Of a stretch of 64,000 bases of DNA, positions 33,524-43,347 are shown in pieces. How positions within the stretch are numbered: the stretch's first letter is position 1; every line of letters begins with the position of its first letter. The notes beneath the pieces were generated by a model, which worked only from the letters and a program-made list of their open reading frames with translations, made no database searches and was not told the DNA's origin. The translations under genes and the position numbers were made by a program. The stretch lies in the NCBI GenBank assembly GCA_045660745.1, contig JAZREJ010000005.1, positions 30,627-94,626 on the forward strand. Direction: 5' to 3'. This DNA comes from RGIG6353 sp045660745 (GTDB lineage: Bacteria; Bacillota; Clostridia; Oscillospirales; SIG627).

Positions 33524-35641
33524 TCAGTTTTCAAAGAAGTCTTCGGGTAGTGATGATACGCCACCCTCTTCCTCTAACTCTGATTCATCCGGAACAACGT
33601 TCTGCGCCGGTTTGTTGCCGTCACTATAGAATACCTTTATAGGCTTGGTGCTGTCAAGAAGAATTGTTGCACCCGGCTCTAAGGTCTGGTCAAAAATAGT
33701 TCCCTCGGGAAGGCTTTCCCAAGTCTTGATGAATTCCACCTTGATTCCGTAGGACATAATATCACGCATAAGCTGATTGGCTTCGTGAAGATCCTTGCCT
33801 ATAAGATCCGGCATTAACAGATATAATGGCTTTGTATCGCTTTCGGTAAGACTTCCGTCGGATACGAAAAGCGTAATTTTTTCGCAAAATTCAGGAGAAA
33901 CCACTGTGTGAGGCTCGATACTCTGCCATACAACGGTTCCGATGGCAAACGAATCGGGAACCTCCCAGAATTCTACGTTAAACTCCTCAAGTGTTACGAT
34001 AGCCTCGCCCTTAGTCTTTCCGACAAGATCCGGCATGGACAACACGTTTTTAAGTTTCTTACCCGAGCTCACATAAATAGTAATCGTATCATCAACGCTC
34101 GCTACCTGTCCGCCCTCCGGCTCAGTTCTTATAACGTATCCCTCAAGCACTGTATCGTGAGGCTCGGTTATCTCTACTATATTCTTTGTAGCGTAGCCCT
34201 TATTTCTGAGGTCGGAACGAACCTTTGTTATATACTGCACCGAATAATCCGAGAGTGCAAAGCTTCCTTCCTCGGGGTTGACATAGAGGATAAGCTTAAG
34301 CTTTCCGTTGGTGCTTACTACCTTTCTCTCCTGTCCGCCCTCCGGGTTAGTGTTATATATCTCGCCGAAGCCGAAATCCGCGTTACGCTTTTCAGCCCAT
34401 TTTACTTCAATCTCGTAGCCTTCCTTCTCAAGACGCTGAACAAGTGCATCGCCGTATTCCTCTCCGACAAGCTCAGGAATGGTCTTGGTAACGACCTTTT
34501 TCGACGCATCACTTTGATTCTTGAATATTCCCGCAAGAATGATACCGCCCACTACAAACAGTGTTACGAAAAAAGCACATGCAATACCGAGTATTATGGG
34601 GAACATGGTAACTCGAGTTTTACCTGTACCAACTTCTTCACCATGAGACTTTTCGTTTTTTTCCTTTTCGTTCTTCGGGGAAAGACCGAAAAGACGGCCA
34701 AAAAATCCGTTTTTAAGACTTTTTTTGCGCACAGCCGGCTTAGCGTTATTGCTGCTTTGAGAAGAAGCCTTAACCTCCTCAAAAACTACCATCGGATTTT
34801 CCTTGAGAATTCTGACCGCACGGAGCATCGAGTGTGCCGATTTGAATCTATCCTCGGGATTCTTTTGCATAGCCTTGAGTATTATCTGCTCAATACCGCG
34901 CGGAAGCTCAGGACATACCGAGCACGGAGGCTCGGGGTCCTCATTTATCTGCTTCATTGCAACACTCACGGGAGTGTCCGCATTAAAGGGAAGCTTACCG
35001 GTTGCCATCTCGTAAAGCATAACACCTACGGAATAAATATCCGTAAAGGTTCCCGTTTCCTTACCGCTTGCTTGTTCAGGGCTAACGTAATAAACAGTTC
35101 CGAGTGCTTTATCGGTCATAGATATAGTATCACCGCTCGGTGTCTTTGCAATACCGAAATCAGTAACTTTTATAAATCCGTTATCAAGAACCATGATATT
35201 GTGTGGCTTGATGTCACGGTGAATTACCTTTTTGGAATGTGCGTGCTCAAGCGCAAGAAGAATCTGCTCGGTAAAGCCGAGTGCTTCCTCAATAGAAAGC
35301 TTCTTTCCCCTCTTGTCCATGTAGCCCTTGAGAGTATCTCCCGCAACATGCTCCATGACGATATACTTAAGCTCCTTTTCAAAGGAGACGTCGTATATTT
35401 TCACAATATTCTCATGAGAGAGCATAGAAATAGCCTTTGATTCATTCAAAAAACGCTTAACAGCCTGACCGTCGGTGTCATTTGCTTCATTGAGCACCTT
35501 GATAGCAACATTACGGTCGGTTATCATATCGTGTGCTTTAAACACGATGGACATTCCGCCCTCTCCGATTGCTGACAGCACCTTGTAGCGCTTGTCTATA
35601 ACCTGTCCTATGAGGGAATCAAATTTTCCGTTTAAACTCAT
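33524..35641 (-). CDS. prkC: Ser/Thr protein kinase with four PASTA domains
   Basis: A membrane kinase sensing peptidoglycan fragments. The 705 residues hold a cytosolic Hanks-type kinase (about 15-275: GEGGMSIVFKA, HRDIKPHNIM, DFGIAKTPSG, GTVYYVSPEQASG), a basic linker, one membrane segment (about 350-372) and four extracellular PASTA units (about 385-680; PELVGEEYGDAL, then a divergent second one, then MPDLVGKTKGEA and MPDLIGKDLHEA). Four PASTA units exceeds the three of B. subtilis PrkC. It ends in a Glu-rich tail. It overlaps prpC by 4 bp (ATGA). It controls cell-wall metabolism, spore revival and growth in related species. Confidence 0.96.
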   Translation of the reverse strand: MSLNGKFDSLIGQVIDKRYKVLSAIGEGGMSIVFKAHDMITDRNVAIKVLNEANDTDGQAVKRFLNESKAISMLSHENIVKIYDVSFEKELKYIVMEHVAGDTLKGYMDKRGKKLSIEEALGFTEQILLALEHAHSKKVIHRDIKPHNIMVLDNGFIKVTDFGIAKTPSGDTISMTDKALGTVYYVSPEQASGKETGTFTDIYSVGVMLYEMATGKLPFNADTPVSVAMKQINEDPEPPCSVCPELPRGIEQIILKAMQKNPEDRFKSAHSMLRAVRILKENPMVVFEEVKASSQSSNNAKPAVRKKSLKNGFFGRLFGLSPKNEKEKNEKSHGEEVGTGKTRVTMFPIILGIACAFFVTLFVVGGIILAGIFKNQSDASKKVVTKTIPELVGEEYGDALVQRLEKEGYEIEVKWAEKRNADFGFGEIYNTNPEGGQERKVVSTNGKLKLILYVNPEEGSFALSDYSVQYITKVRSDLRNKGYATKNIVEITEPHDTVLEGYVIRTEPEGGQVASVDDTITIYVSSGKKLKNVLSMPDLVGKTKGEAIVTLEEFNVEFWEVPDSFAIGTVVWQSIEPHTVVSPEFCEKITLFVSDGSLTESDTKPLYLLMPDLIGKDLHEANQLMRDIMSYGIKVEFIKTWESLPEGTIFDQTLEPGATILLDSTKPIKVFYSDGNKPAQNVVPDESELEEEGGVSSLPEDFFEN

Positions 35642-36417
35642 TTCCCATCCTCCCGTGTAATCTCGGTGTCTATCAAAACAGCCGTGATATTATCAGCGCC
35701 TCCGCTCGCATTTGCCCATTCGACAAGTGCTTCGGTCTTCTCCGAAAGCGAGCGTTGCGAATTGATAATCTTCAAAAATTTTTCTTCTTCAAAATAATTT
35801 GAAAGACCGTCCGAGCAGATAAGATAAAATCCGCCCTCAAGGTCCATATGTATTATATCACACTCAACACTCTTTTCAATACCTACCGCCCTGAGAATTA
35901 TATTGCGGTTAGGATGCGAGCGTGCCTCCTCGGGGGTTATCTTACCCGCGTCGAGAAGAGCCTGTACAAACGAATGGTCAACGGTAAGCTGACTTATACC
36001 GCCATCACCTATGTGATACAGACGGCTGTCACCTACGTTAAATGCCCAGATGATATTATCAAGTATGACACATCCGACGATGGTCGTACCCATACCCGAC
36101 AGACTGTCATCGGAAGACGAGCGTGCAAATACCTCGTTGTTGGTATTTCCGCAAGCAACGTCTATTGCCCTGTCAACATCCAGCATAAGCTGTACACGGT
36201 CACAGTTACGGGATGCGATGCGTACTATCTCACCTTGGAGATTATCCATGATACGTCTGCACGCAAGACTGCTGGCTACCTCGCCCGCACGCGCTCCGCC
36301 CATACCGTCGGCAACCACCGCAATAAGTATATTATCATTTTGCCACACACTGAAATTGTCTTCGTTTAATTCTCGCTTCTGTCCGACGTCGCTGATTCCG
36401 AATACCTGCACAAGCAT
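35638..36417 (-). CDS. prpC: PP2C-type Ser/Thr protein phosphatase
   Basis: Removes phosphate from the targets of the adjacent PASTA kinase. The 259 residues have the metal-binding ADGMGGARAGE, GMGTTIVGC, VGDSRLYHI and SDGLSNYF motifs of PP2C/PPM phosphatases. It is cytosolic, with no membrane segment. The stop overlaps the prkC start, so the pair is made together. Confidence 0.95.
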   Translation of the reverse strand: MLVQVFGISDVGQKRELNEDNFSVWQNDNILIAVVADGMGGARAGEVASSLACRRIMDNLQGEIVRIASRNCDRVQLMLDVDRAIDVACGNTNNEVFARSSSDDSLSGMGTTIVGCVILDNIIWAFNVGDSRLYHIGDGGISQLTVDHSFVQALLDAGKITPEEARSHPNRNIILRAVGIEKSVECDIIHMDLEGGFYLICSDGLSNYFEEEKFLKIINSQRSLSEKTEALVEWANASGGADNITAVLIDTEITREDGK

Positions 36418-36436
36418 CCCTCCTTATCTGAATATT

Positions 36437-37495
36437 TCAGTTTTCTTTTTCCTTCATTTTATTGTTACGAAGCTGACCGCAAGCGGCATCTATATCCGCT
36501 CCCAGTCTTCTGCGCACCGTCGCATTTATTTTACTATTATTTAACGCATTTGTAAAGAGAATTAAGTTGTTTTTTGTCGTTTTTTTATAATTTTTCTCTT
36601 TTATTGGGTTGACGGGTATCAAATTTACATGGCAAAGCAGTCCTTTGAGCCTTCCAGCAAGCTCACGAGCATCTTCAACCGAGTCGTTCACCCCGTCGAC
36701 AAGAGCATATTCAAAGGATATTCTGCGTCCCGTTACCTTTTGATAATCACGGCAAGCCTCAATAAGCTCCTCTATCGGATAGCGACGGTTTACGGGCATC
36801 ATACTGTTCCGAATCTCATTATTGGGAGCGTGAATTGATATTGACAAGGTGATTGGAAGATCCTCTTTTGCAAGTCTTCTTATCTCAGGAACAAGACCGC
36901 AGGTAGAAAGCGAAATATGTCTGTAGCCTATGTTAAGCCCGTTTTTGGAATTTACAAGGTGCAAAAATCTGACAACGTTATCATAATTGTCAAGCGGCTC
37001 TCCGATACCCATAAGCACGATATTGTCAACCCTGAAGCCTTCCTCGTCACGGTGGTCGCGACTTATTGCCTCTATCTGACCGAGTATTTCACCCGCAGAC
37101 AGACTTCTGACAAATCCGTTCTTGGTAGATGCACAAAACGCACACCCCTGTCGGCATCCCACCTGAGTAGAAACGCATACGGAATTTCCGTGCTCGTATC
37201 TCATAAGAACACTTTCTATTATTGAGTCGTCATAAAGCGAAAAAAGATATTTTTCGGTTCCATCAAGCTTCGACTTGAATTTTTCAAGCACCTTGACTTC
37301 TCTTATCTCAAAGTGCTCTGAGAGAACAGGAACAAGACTCTTCGGAATATCCGACATATCTTCAAAATCGGTTTTTAAATTCACAAAAAGCTGTCGGTAT
37401 ATCTGCTTTGCACGGAACACGGGAATGCCAAGCTCTTGTATCTTCTCGCTCAATTCTTCCTCGTATAGACTTTTTATGTCTGTTTTTTCACTCAT
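36437..37495 (-). CDS. rlmN: 23S rRNA/tRNA (adenine-2-C)-methyltransferase RlmN
   Basis: A radical SAM enzyme that methylates A2503 of 23S rRNA and A37 of some tRNAs. At 352 residues it shows the cluster motif CRQGCAFCAS and GIGEPLDNYDNV, and the late CGQLR segment with a cysteine that carries the protein-bound methyl. It starts one base after the rsmB stop, in the conserved order rsmB-rlmN-prpC. Confidence 0.96.
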   Translation of the reverse strand: MSEKTDIKSLYEEELSEKIQELGIPVFRAKQIYRQLFVNLKTDFEDMSDIPKSLVPVLSEHFEIREVKVLEKFKSKLDGTEKYLFSLYDDSIIESVLMRYEHGNSVCVSTQVGCRQGCAFCASTKNGFVRSLSAGEILGQIEAISRDHRDEEGFRVDNIVLMGIGEPLDNYDNVVRFLHLVNSKNGLNIGYRHISLSTCGLVPEIRRLAKEDLPITLSISIHAPNNEIRNSMMPVNRRYPIEELIEACRDYQKVTGRRISFEYALVDGVNDSVEDARELAGRLKGLLCHVNLIPVNPIKEKNYKKTTKNNLILFTNALNNSKINATVRRRLGADIDAACGQLRNNKMKEKEN

Positions 37496-37496
37496 T

Positions 37497-38789
37497 TTAC
37501 ACCTTCACGATAACATCTGCAAAAAATCCGTCTTCAACATCCCCGCACGGGAAATATGTCACAGGAAACGATTTATCCCTTACAAATTCGGGATGCTTTT
37601 CAAGAAATGCATTCACAACGTCTTCATTCTCGGCAGAGTTCAGCGTACAAGTGGAATAAAGAAGTCTGCCGCCTTTTTTTAACAACCTTGACGAATTTTC
37701 AAGGATATCCCTCTGTATTTCGGGAAGCCTTTTTATGTCCTCAGGCTTTTTATTTTTAATATCCGGCTTCTTGGAGATAACTCCAAGTCCCGAACATGGC
37801 ACGTCGCATATAACATAGTCGGCAGTTCCTTCTTTATCGGCAAAGACTTCTCTTGCGTCATGCACCGACACGAAAACGGTAGTGATACCAAGCCTTTCGC
37901 ATCCTTTTTCTATAAGCGAAAGCTTGCTTTCATGAAGGTCTGATGAATATATTATGCCGCTGTTTTCGAGTGCCAGCGCCGCCGCAAAGCTCTTGCCTCC
38001 GGGACACGCGCACACGTCAAAAACACAGGAATGAGGCTTTATTTCAAGCGCTCTTACCGCAAGTGCTGAGGCTGTTCCCTGCACGAAAAACAGCCCTTCA
38101 TCAAACCCGCAAAGCTCCTCTGCCGAGCCTGAATCAACTATCACAAGCTCGGGGTGTAACGGATGCACACGCACATCATGTTCTTTTTCGCGCATGAGCT
38201 TCATAAAGGCATCAACACTCGTTTTGAGGGTATTGACATGGAGCACCAAAGGCGTTTTCCTCTGAAATCCATCAAGTATCTCAATGCACTTCTTTCTACC
38301 GTAGGAAGCATCCCAAAGAGAAACAATCCATTCGGGTATGGAATACTTAATATGAAGAGGCGACTTTTCCGCCTTTTCAAGAAGTGCACTCTTTTCCCGT
38401 GCTACGCTTCTCAAAACCGCATTTACAAGCCCTGAGGCAGAACGGCAGCGGGAGCGTTTTATTATCTCTACCGACTCATGGCACACTGCATGATCAGGGA
38501 GCTTATCAAAATAGAGTATCTGAACTACCCCAAGTCTGAGACAGGCGCGCACCTCGGCATCAAGCTTTTCAACACAAGTATTCAGAAATCCTGCCAAAAG
38601 GTAATCAAGAAGCATCTGTTTTTCTGTTACCGAATACACAAGCGCAGTATAAAGTCCCTTTTCGCTCTGAGACAGTTCATTCTTCTTTAAGGTGGAATTT
38701 ATCTCGAGATTTACAAACTTTGCATCCTTTTCAGCTCTGACAAGGCTGAGAAGTGCAAGCTCTCTTGCGTCCTTAACTCTTTTATCCAC
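37497..38789 (-). CDS. rsmB: 16S rRNA (cytosine-967-C5)-methyltransferase RsmB
   Basis: The 430 residues hold a NusB-like RNA-binding N-terminal domain (about 1-140) and a SAM-dependent methyltransferase domain with CACPGGKSFAAAL, the catalytic DVPCSGLGV and STCTLNSAENE, whose two cysteines form and resolve the enzyme-RNA bond. It starts with GTG, overlapping the yugP stop by one base (TAGTG), with GAGGAG before it. Confidence 0.95.
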   Translation of the reverse strand: MDKRVKDARELALLSLVRAEKDAKFVNLEINSTLKKNELSQSEKGLYTALVYSVTEKQMLLDYLLAGFLNTCVEKLDAEVRACLRLGVVQILYFDKLPDHAVCHESVEIIKRSRCRSASGLVNAVLRSVAREKSALLEKAEKSPLHIKYSIPEWIVSLWDASYGRKKCIEILDGFQRKTPLVLHVNTLKTSVDAFMKLMREKEHDVRVHPLHPELVIVDSGSAEELCGFDEGLFFVQGTASALAVRALEIKPHSCVFDVCACPGGKSFAAALALENSGIIYSSDLHESKLSLIEKGCERLGITTVFVSVHDAREVFADKEGTADYVICDVPCSGLGVISKKPDIKNKKPEDIKRLPEIQRDILENSSRLLKKGGRLLYSTCTLNSAENEDVVNAFLEKHPEFVRDKSFPVTYFPCGDVEDGFFADVIVKV

Positions 38790-39487
38790 TAATTTCTCCT
38801 CGAATTGTTGACAACGGCAATAAGTCTTAAAAGGTTGGCAAGTGCCACAGCAAGTGCCGCAACATAGGTCATAGCCGCCGCTGAAAGAACCTTTCTTGCA
38901 GCCTTCACCTCGTCTGAGGCAAGACCTGCGCCGTTTTCAAGATACTGAACAGCTCTGCGTGACGCGTTAAACTCTACAGGAAGCGTTATAAGCTGAAAAA
39001 GAGCAGAAAGAGAAAAGAGAATAAGTCCAATCTCAGCAAGCCCTGTTATCTCGGCAAAAAGTCCGAGGAGAACCAATGGGAGCGCAAGATTTGAGCCTAT
39101 CTTACACACGGGGATTATCGCCATGCGAAGCTTTATCGGGAAATATCCTACCTCGTGCTGAATGGCGTGTCCCGCTTCGTGTGCGGCAACTCCGATTGCC
39201 GACACTGAATTCGAGGAAAATACCGAATCCGAAAGGCGTATAACACGCGCCTTGGGATCAAAGTGGTCAGTGAGATTACCTTCTATTCTTTCTATCCTGA
39301 CGTCGTATATTCCTGCCGAGCGAAGCACCGCTGCGGCACATGAAGCACCTGTCAAGCCTCTTGAGTTTAGCATTACGGAATACTTCTTAAACGTGGAGTT
39401 CACTCTTGCCGAGGCTATCATTGCCCATATGGCGGCAATGACGGTCAGTATCCACATTCCGTTGTCTTCTAAATAATAATACCACAT
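38789..39487 (-). CDS. YugP-family zinc metallopeptidase, membrane protein
   Basis: A 232-residue membrane protein with HEAGHAIQH, a gluzincin-type zinc site (His, Glu and His), and three or four membrane segments (about 11-27, 125-165, 200-222). In clostridia a YugP-like gene is often inside the def-fmt-rsmB cluster, as here between fmt and rsmB. The substrate is not known. Overlap of one base with the rsmB start shows co-translation. Confidence 0.9.
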   Translation of the reverse strand: MWYYYLEDNGMWILTVIAAIWAMIASARVNSTFKKYSVMLNSRGLTGASCAAAVLRSAGIYDVRIERIEGNLTDHFDPKARVIRLSDSVFSSNSVSAIGVAAHEAGHAIQHEVGYFPIKLRMAIIPVCKIGSNLALPLVLLGLFAEITGLAEIGLILFSLSALFQLITLPVEFNASRRAVQYLENGAGLASDEVKAARKVLSAAAMTYVAALAVALANLLRLIAVVNNSRRN

Positions 39488-39498
39488 ATTGCCTCTCC

Positions 39499-40431
39499 TT
39501 ATTCAAGTATATCACCGACGGATACACCTCTGCCGTTTGCAAAGTCGGCACCGCTAAGCATTTTGCCTCCCTGTACCTGTAGCTTTTCAAGGAAAACGCT
39601 TCCCTCTCCACAGGCAACCTGTATACGCTTTTTCGCAACGACTACTTCTCCGGGAGCCGCATCAACGCCCTCTTCAACAGATACTTTGTATATCTTGAGA
39701 AGCTTTTCGTTAGATCTTATTCTTGTATAAGCACCGGGTTCAAGAGACAGCCCGTGAATCTTTCTTGCTATCTCAGAAGCCGTGCGCGTCCAATCAATCT
39801 TCATATCCTCGTCGGTTATCTTCTGAGCATGAGTTGCCAGAGCGTCATCCTGCTTCTCGCCGACAAGTGTTCCGCTTTCAAGCATTCCAAGAGCCTTTAT
39901 CATAAGTTCTGCACCGAGAACGGCAAGCCTGTCAAAAAGCTCGGTCGCCGTAGTTGTATCGTCTATCGGAACCTCACCCTTCAAATACATATCACCTGTG
40001 TCTATTCCGTCCTCCATGTTCATGATGGTGATTCCCGTGACCGTCTTACCGTCCATTATAGCACGGTTGACGGGTGCGGCACCTCGGTATTCGGGAAGAA
40101 GTGAGCCATGGATATTAATACACTTGTAACGCGGATAATCAAGCACATAACCGGGAAGCTTCTTTCCATATGCGGCAACAACAATTACATCAGGTGACTC
40201 AATGTCAAGAATCTTGCGAAAATTCTCTTCTTTAAGGTTTTCGGGCTTGTAGACGGTAAGTCCGAGAGACTCTGCCATAACAGCCGTCTCACAGGGTACA
40301 AGCTTATATGAACGACCCTTGGGAGTGTCGGGCTTTGTCACCACACAAAAAGTATTTCCGCTTGTATTCTTTACCATTATTTCAAGCACACGGGAAGCAA
40401 AGCTCGGTGTGCCCATATACATTATTCTCAT
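39499..40431 (-). CDS. fmt: Methionyl-tRNA formyltransferase
   Basis: Formylates initiator Met-tRNA using 10-formyl-tetrahydrofolate. At 310 residues it has normal length, with NIHGSLLPEYRGAAP (catalytic Asn/His region) and EDGIDTGDMYL in the N-terminal domain and a C-terminal OB fold that binds tRNA. It overlaps def by 4 bp (ATGA). It shares a need for one-carbon folate with the ZTP-controlled pflBA genes in this window. Confidence 0.96.
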   Translation of the reverse strand: MRIMYMGTPSFASRVLEIMVKNTSGNTFCVVTKPDTPKGRSYKLVPCETAVMAESLGLTVYKPENLKEENFRKILDIESPDVIVVAAYGKKLPGYVLDYPRYKCINIHGSLLPEYRGAAPVNRAIMDGKTVTGITIMNMEDGIDTGDMYLKGEVPIDDTTTATELFDRLAVLGAELMIKALGMLESGTLVGEKQDDALATHAQKITDEDMKIDWTRTASEIARKIHGLSLEPGAYTRIRSNEKLLKIYKVSVEEGVDAAPGEVVVAKKRIQVACGEGSVFLEKLQVQGGKMLSGADFANGRGVSVGDILE

Positions 40432-40901
40432 TCGAATTCATCCTCGCTTGCATATCTTACAATGTTGTCTTCAAGCACTATGGCATCCATGTGCTCTATC
40501 TCATGACAGAAAGCCTGTGCACGAAGTCCTGTAACGTCGCGGTATATTACCTCGTTTCCGAATCTGTCAAAAGCCTTGACGCTGACCTTCTCGGGACGCT
40601 TTTTTACCACCCATTTTCCGGGATAGGAAAGACAACCCTCATACACCTCACGCTCACCTGAGGTCTCTATTATCTCAGGGTTGATTATCTCATAAACGCC
40701 CTTTCCGTCATCTCCGTCAACAAGAGCCACACGTCTGAGTATTCCCACCTGAACGCCCGCAAGTCCCGCACCTTGTGCCTTTTCAAGTGTCTCGTGCATA
40801 TCATCAAGAAGGGTGTGAAGCTTCCCGTCAAATTTATCAACAGGTCTTGATTTTTTTTGAAGTATGGAATCGGGTTCCTTTACAATATTAAGTATAGCCA
40901 T
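40428..40901 (-). CDS. def: Peptide deformylase
   Basis: Removes the formyl group from new proteins. The start at 40901 begins MAILNIVKEPDSIL after AAAGGAT; the longer frame to 41030 runs far into priA and is rejected. The 157 residues have the three motifs GAGLAGVQVG, EGCLSYPG and CHEIEHMDA that bind the metal and glutamine. It stands next to fmt, the reverse step in the same cycle. Confidence 0.96.
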   Translation of the reverse strand: MAILNIVKEPDSILQKKSRPVDKFDGKLHTLLDDMHETLEKAQGAGLAGVQVGILRRVALVDGDDGKGVYEIINPEIIETSGEREVYEGCLSYPGKWVVKKRPEKVSVKAFDRFGNEVIYRDVTGLRAQAFCHEIEHMDAIVLEDNIVRYASEDEFE

Positions 40902-40911
40902 AATTATCCTT

Positions 40912-43314
40912 TCATACACCCGAGGGGTTCGGGTCAAAAATACAGCGTATGTTATCCTTTGGTGTAAACGATAAAAGTATTTCACGGAACAGTGCGCGTA
41001 CTCTGGCACTGTCACGGTATTTAACAACAAGCTTTCTTCTGTACTTATTTTTTATCTTATATGGGAAAGCCTCAAAGGGCCCATAAGCAATTATCTTGAC
41101 GTCAAGATATTCACCCGCAAGCCTTTTGGAAAACTCCGAGCTCAACTTTTCACTTGCTTTTTCAAGGTCGCGTTCCGACTCGCTTGTCATAAAGAACATT
41201 CCGACACTGCAGAACGGCGGGAACATCAGGGCACGTCTGAGCGCTATCTCACCTTTATAAAAGCCGTCGTAATCCTGAGTTGTGCAAAGGTTGATAATCT
41301 CAGAGGATGAGTCAGCGGTCTGTATAAGTGCGCATCCTTTTTTCTTTCCTCTGCCCGCACGCCCTACAACCTGAGTGAGAAGTGCAAATGTATTCTCGAA
41401 CGAGCGATAATCCGACACCTGAAGCGAAAGATCCGCCATTACCACTCCCACAAGCGTTACGTCGGGAAAGTTATGCCCCTTTGTAACCATCTGTGTGCCG
41501 ATGAGTATATCTGCTTCGTGAGAAGCAAAGCTTGAGATTATTTCATCATGCGAATGCTTTTTGCCTGTAGTATCGGCATCCATTCGCAAAACCCTCGCAT
41601 TAGGGAAACGACGCTTCAATTCTTCTTCAAGCTTTTCTGTACCGTAGCCTCGGTACTGCATATGATGAGACGAGCATTCGGGGCAAACGGTTGGTGGTGA
41701 GCTTTTATATCCGCACCAATGACAGGCGAGCTTGTATTCGCCGTCCACCAGATGAAGTGTCATGGGAACACTGCAATTCGGACAGGAAACACCCGACTTA
41801 CAGTCGCGGCAGACAAGAAGTTTTCGAAGTCCGCGACGGTTTAAGAAAAGTATCGCCTGTTCATTTTTAGATAGCGTTTCCGCTATCTTCTTTTCAAGCA
41901 CGTCTCCTATCATCATATCCGGGACAAGCCCGTCGGTAACGATATCGTAAAGAAGTATTTCAGGAAGCGTGGCACCGCCGTAGCGTTTATCAAGCCTCAC
42001 GAGTGTGTATTTTCCGTTCTCAGCACGCCAGAAGCTTTCAACGTCGGGAGTTGCCGATGCGAGAAGCATGAGCGCCCCGCTTTTCGCACAGCGGAAGCGT
42101 GCGATATCCCGCGCGTGGTATCGTGGGGATGTATCCGACTTATAGCTGTCATCCTGCTCCTCATCTATCACTATCAAGCCGAGATTCGACACAGGAGCAA
42201 ATACCGCAGAGCGTGTACCGAGCACTACCGTCTTCTTACCCGCTTCAAGCTCCTCCCAAGCATCCTGTCTTTGACCTTCACTCATTCCTGAATGTATGAC
42301 GGCAACCTTATCTCCGTAACGCGAAAACAAAGCCGAAGCATTTTGCAGAGTCAATGCAATCTCGGGGACGAGGAGTATTACTCCTTTTCCATCTTCAAGA
42401 GCGCGGTCGATAAGTGAAAGGATGACAGAGGATTTTCCGCTTCCCGTCACGCCGTACAAAAGCGCGGCAGACGGCTCGGAGGACAAAAGCATGGGCAGAA
42501 GCGTGCTGTACGCATTTTCTTGCTCCTCGGATAAAACGATATTCTTTTTTTCAAGCTTCAAATCCGACAACTCATATGACGGACGCATAACGCGTCTTTG
42601 ATGAAGTGTGACTATTCCCTTCTTTTCAAGAAAACGAAACGCATCATAAGAAAGTGAATAAAGGTCCGACAAATGCTTTAAGGATATTTCCTCATCTTCT
42701 CCCGCGAGGTGAGCAATAAGTTTTTCATATTCCGTCTTTTTTCTGCATCCTTTAAGAAGCTCGGGAATCCTTGCCGACTCGTATCCGTCGGCAATTTTCA
42801 CTGCCGTCTCGGTTTTTTCATTAACACTGCAAACAGCGCGGGTGCGCTTGACTACAACCCCGCGACGTATGAATCCATCAATTGCTTCCTTTGAAAAACA
42901 GTCAAGAGTACTCTCGTCCGACTCTTCGAAAGCTGTGCTTAGCTCTCCCGATGCGGTATAAAAATTCTCGCCCTTTAAATAGTATTCCTCTGTTTTGAAA
43001 TTTAAACCGGAAGGAAGCATTACTCTTGCGCATTCACCGAAAGGAGCAAAAAATCTGTCGCACATAAAGTGCGCAAGCTCCACATGATGAGCGGACAGCC
43101 TGTACGGAGACGGCAAAAAAAACGCAATGCTTTTAAGCGTATCATCTCGCTCCTGCTCGCTGACACCGACCACAACTCCGTATTGCCATCTATCAGCCTT
43201 GCCAAATGGGACGGCTCCAATCATTCCTATTTCGCAATGAATATCCGAATTATATGACCAAGGGCAGTCAAAGGTGTAAAGAGCATTTATAAGCCTAAGC
43301 TCTACTCTCCACAT
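40912..43314 (-). CDS. priA: Primosomal protein N' (PriA helicase)
   Basis: A helicase that reloads the replication machinery on stalled forks. The 800 residues have a DNA-binding N-terminal third, a helicase core with Walker A LYGVTGSGKSS, Walker B VIDEEQDDSYK and QVVGRAGRGKK, and a zinc-binding insert between about residues 500-545 with eight cysteines (CRDCKSGVSCPNC, CHWCGYKS, CPEC). It is the first gene of the long operon ending at rsgA. GGGG/GGTG precedes the start. Confidence 0.95.
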   Translation of the reverse strand: MWRVELRLINALYTFDCPWSYNSDIHCEIGMIGAVPFGKADRWQYGVVVGVSEQERDDTLKSIAFFLPSPYRLSAHHVELAHFMCDRFFAPFGECARVMLPSGLNFKTEEYYLKGENFYTASGELSTAFEESDESTLDCFSKEAIDGFIRRGVVVKRTRAVCSVNEKTETAVKIADGYESARIPELLKGCRKKTEYEKLIAHLAGEDEEISLKHLSDLYSLSYDAFRFLEKKGIVTLHQRRVMRPSYELSDLKLEKKNIVLSEEQENAYSTLLPMLLSSEPSAALLYGVTGSGKSSVILSLIDRALEDGKGVILLVPEIALTLQNASALFSRYGDKVAVIHSGMSEGQRQDAWEELEAGKKTVVLGTRSAVFAPVSNLGLIVIDEEQDDSYKSDTSPRYHARDIARFRCAKSGALMLLASATPDVESFWRAENGKYTLVRLDKRYGGATLPEILLYDIVTDGLVPDMMIGDVLEKKIAETLSKNEQAILFLNRRGLRKLLVCRDCKSGVSCPNCSVPMTLHLVDGEYKLACHWCGYKSSPPTVCPECSSHHMQYRGYGTEKLEEELKRRFPNARVLRMDADTTGKKHSHDEIISSFASHEADILIGTQMVTKGHNFPDVTLVGVVMADLSLQVSDYRSFENTFALLTQVVGRAGRGKKKGCALIQTADSSSEIINLCTTQDYDGFYKGEIALRRALMFPPFCSVGMFFMTSESERDLEKASEKLSSEFSKRLAGEYLDVKIIAYGPFEAFPYKIKNKYRRKLVVKYRDSARVRALFREILLSFTPKDNIRCIFDPNPSGV

Positions 43315-43347
43315 AACACCACCCCTTTTTTTAAAACTGTTAAAATA

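Noticed and set aside
33908..35440. Plus-strand open frame of 510 codons
   Set aside because: It lies wholly opposite prkC, whose kinase and PASTA motifs are clear; it has no domain or ribosome binding site.
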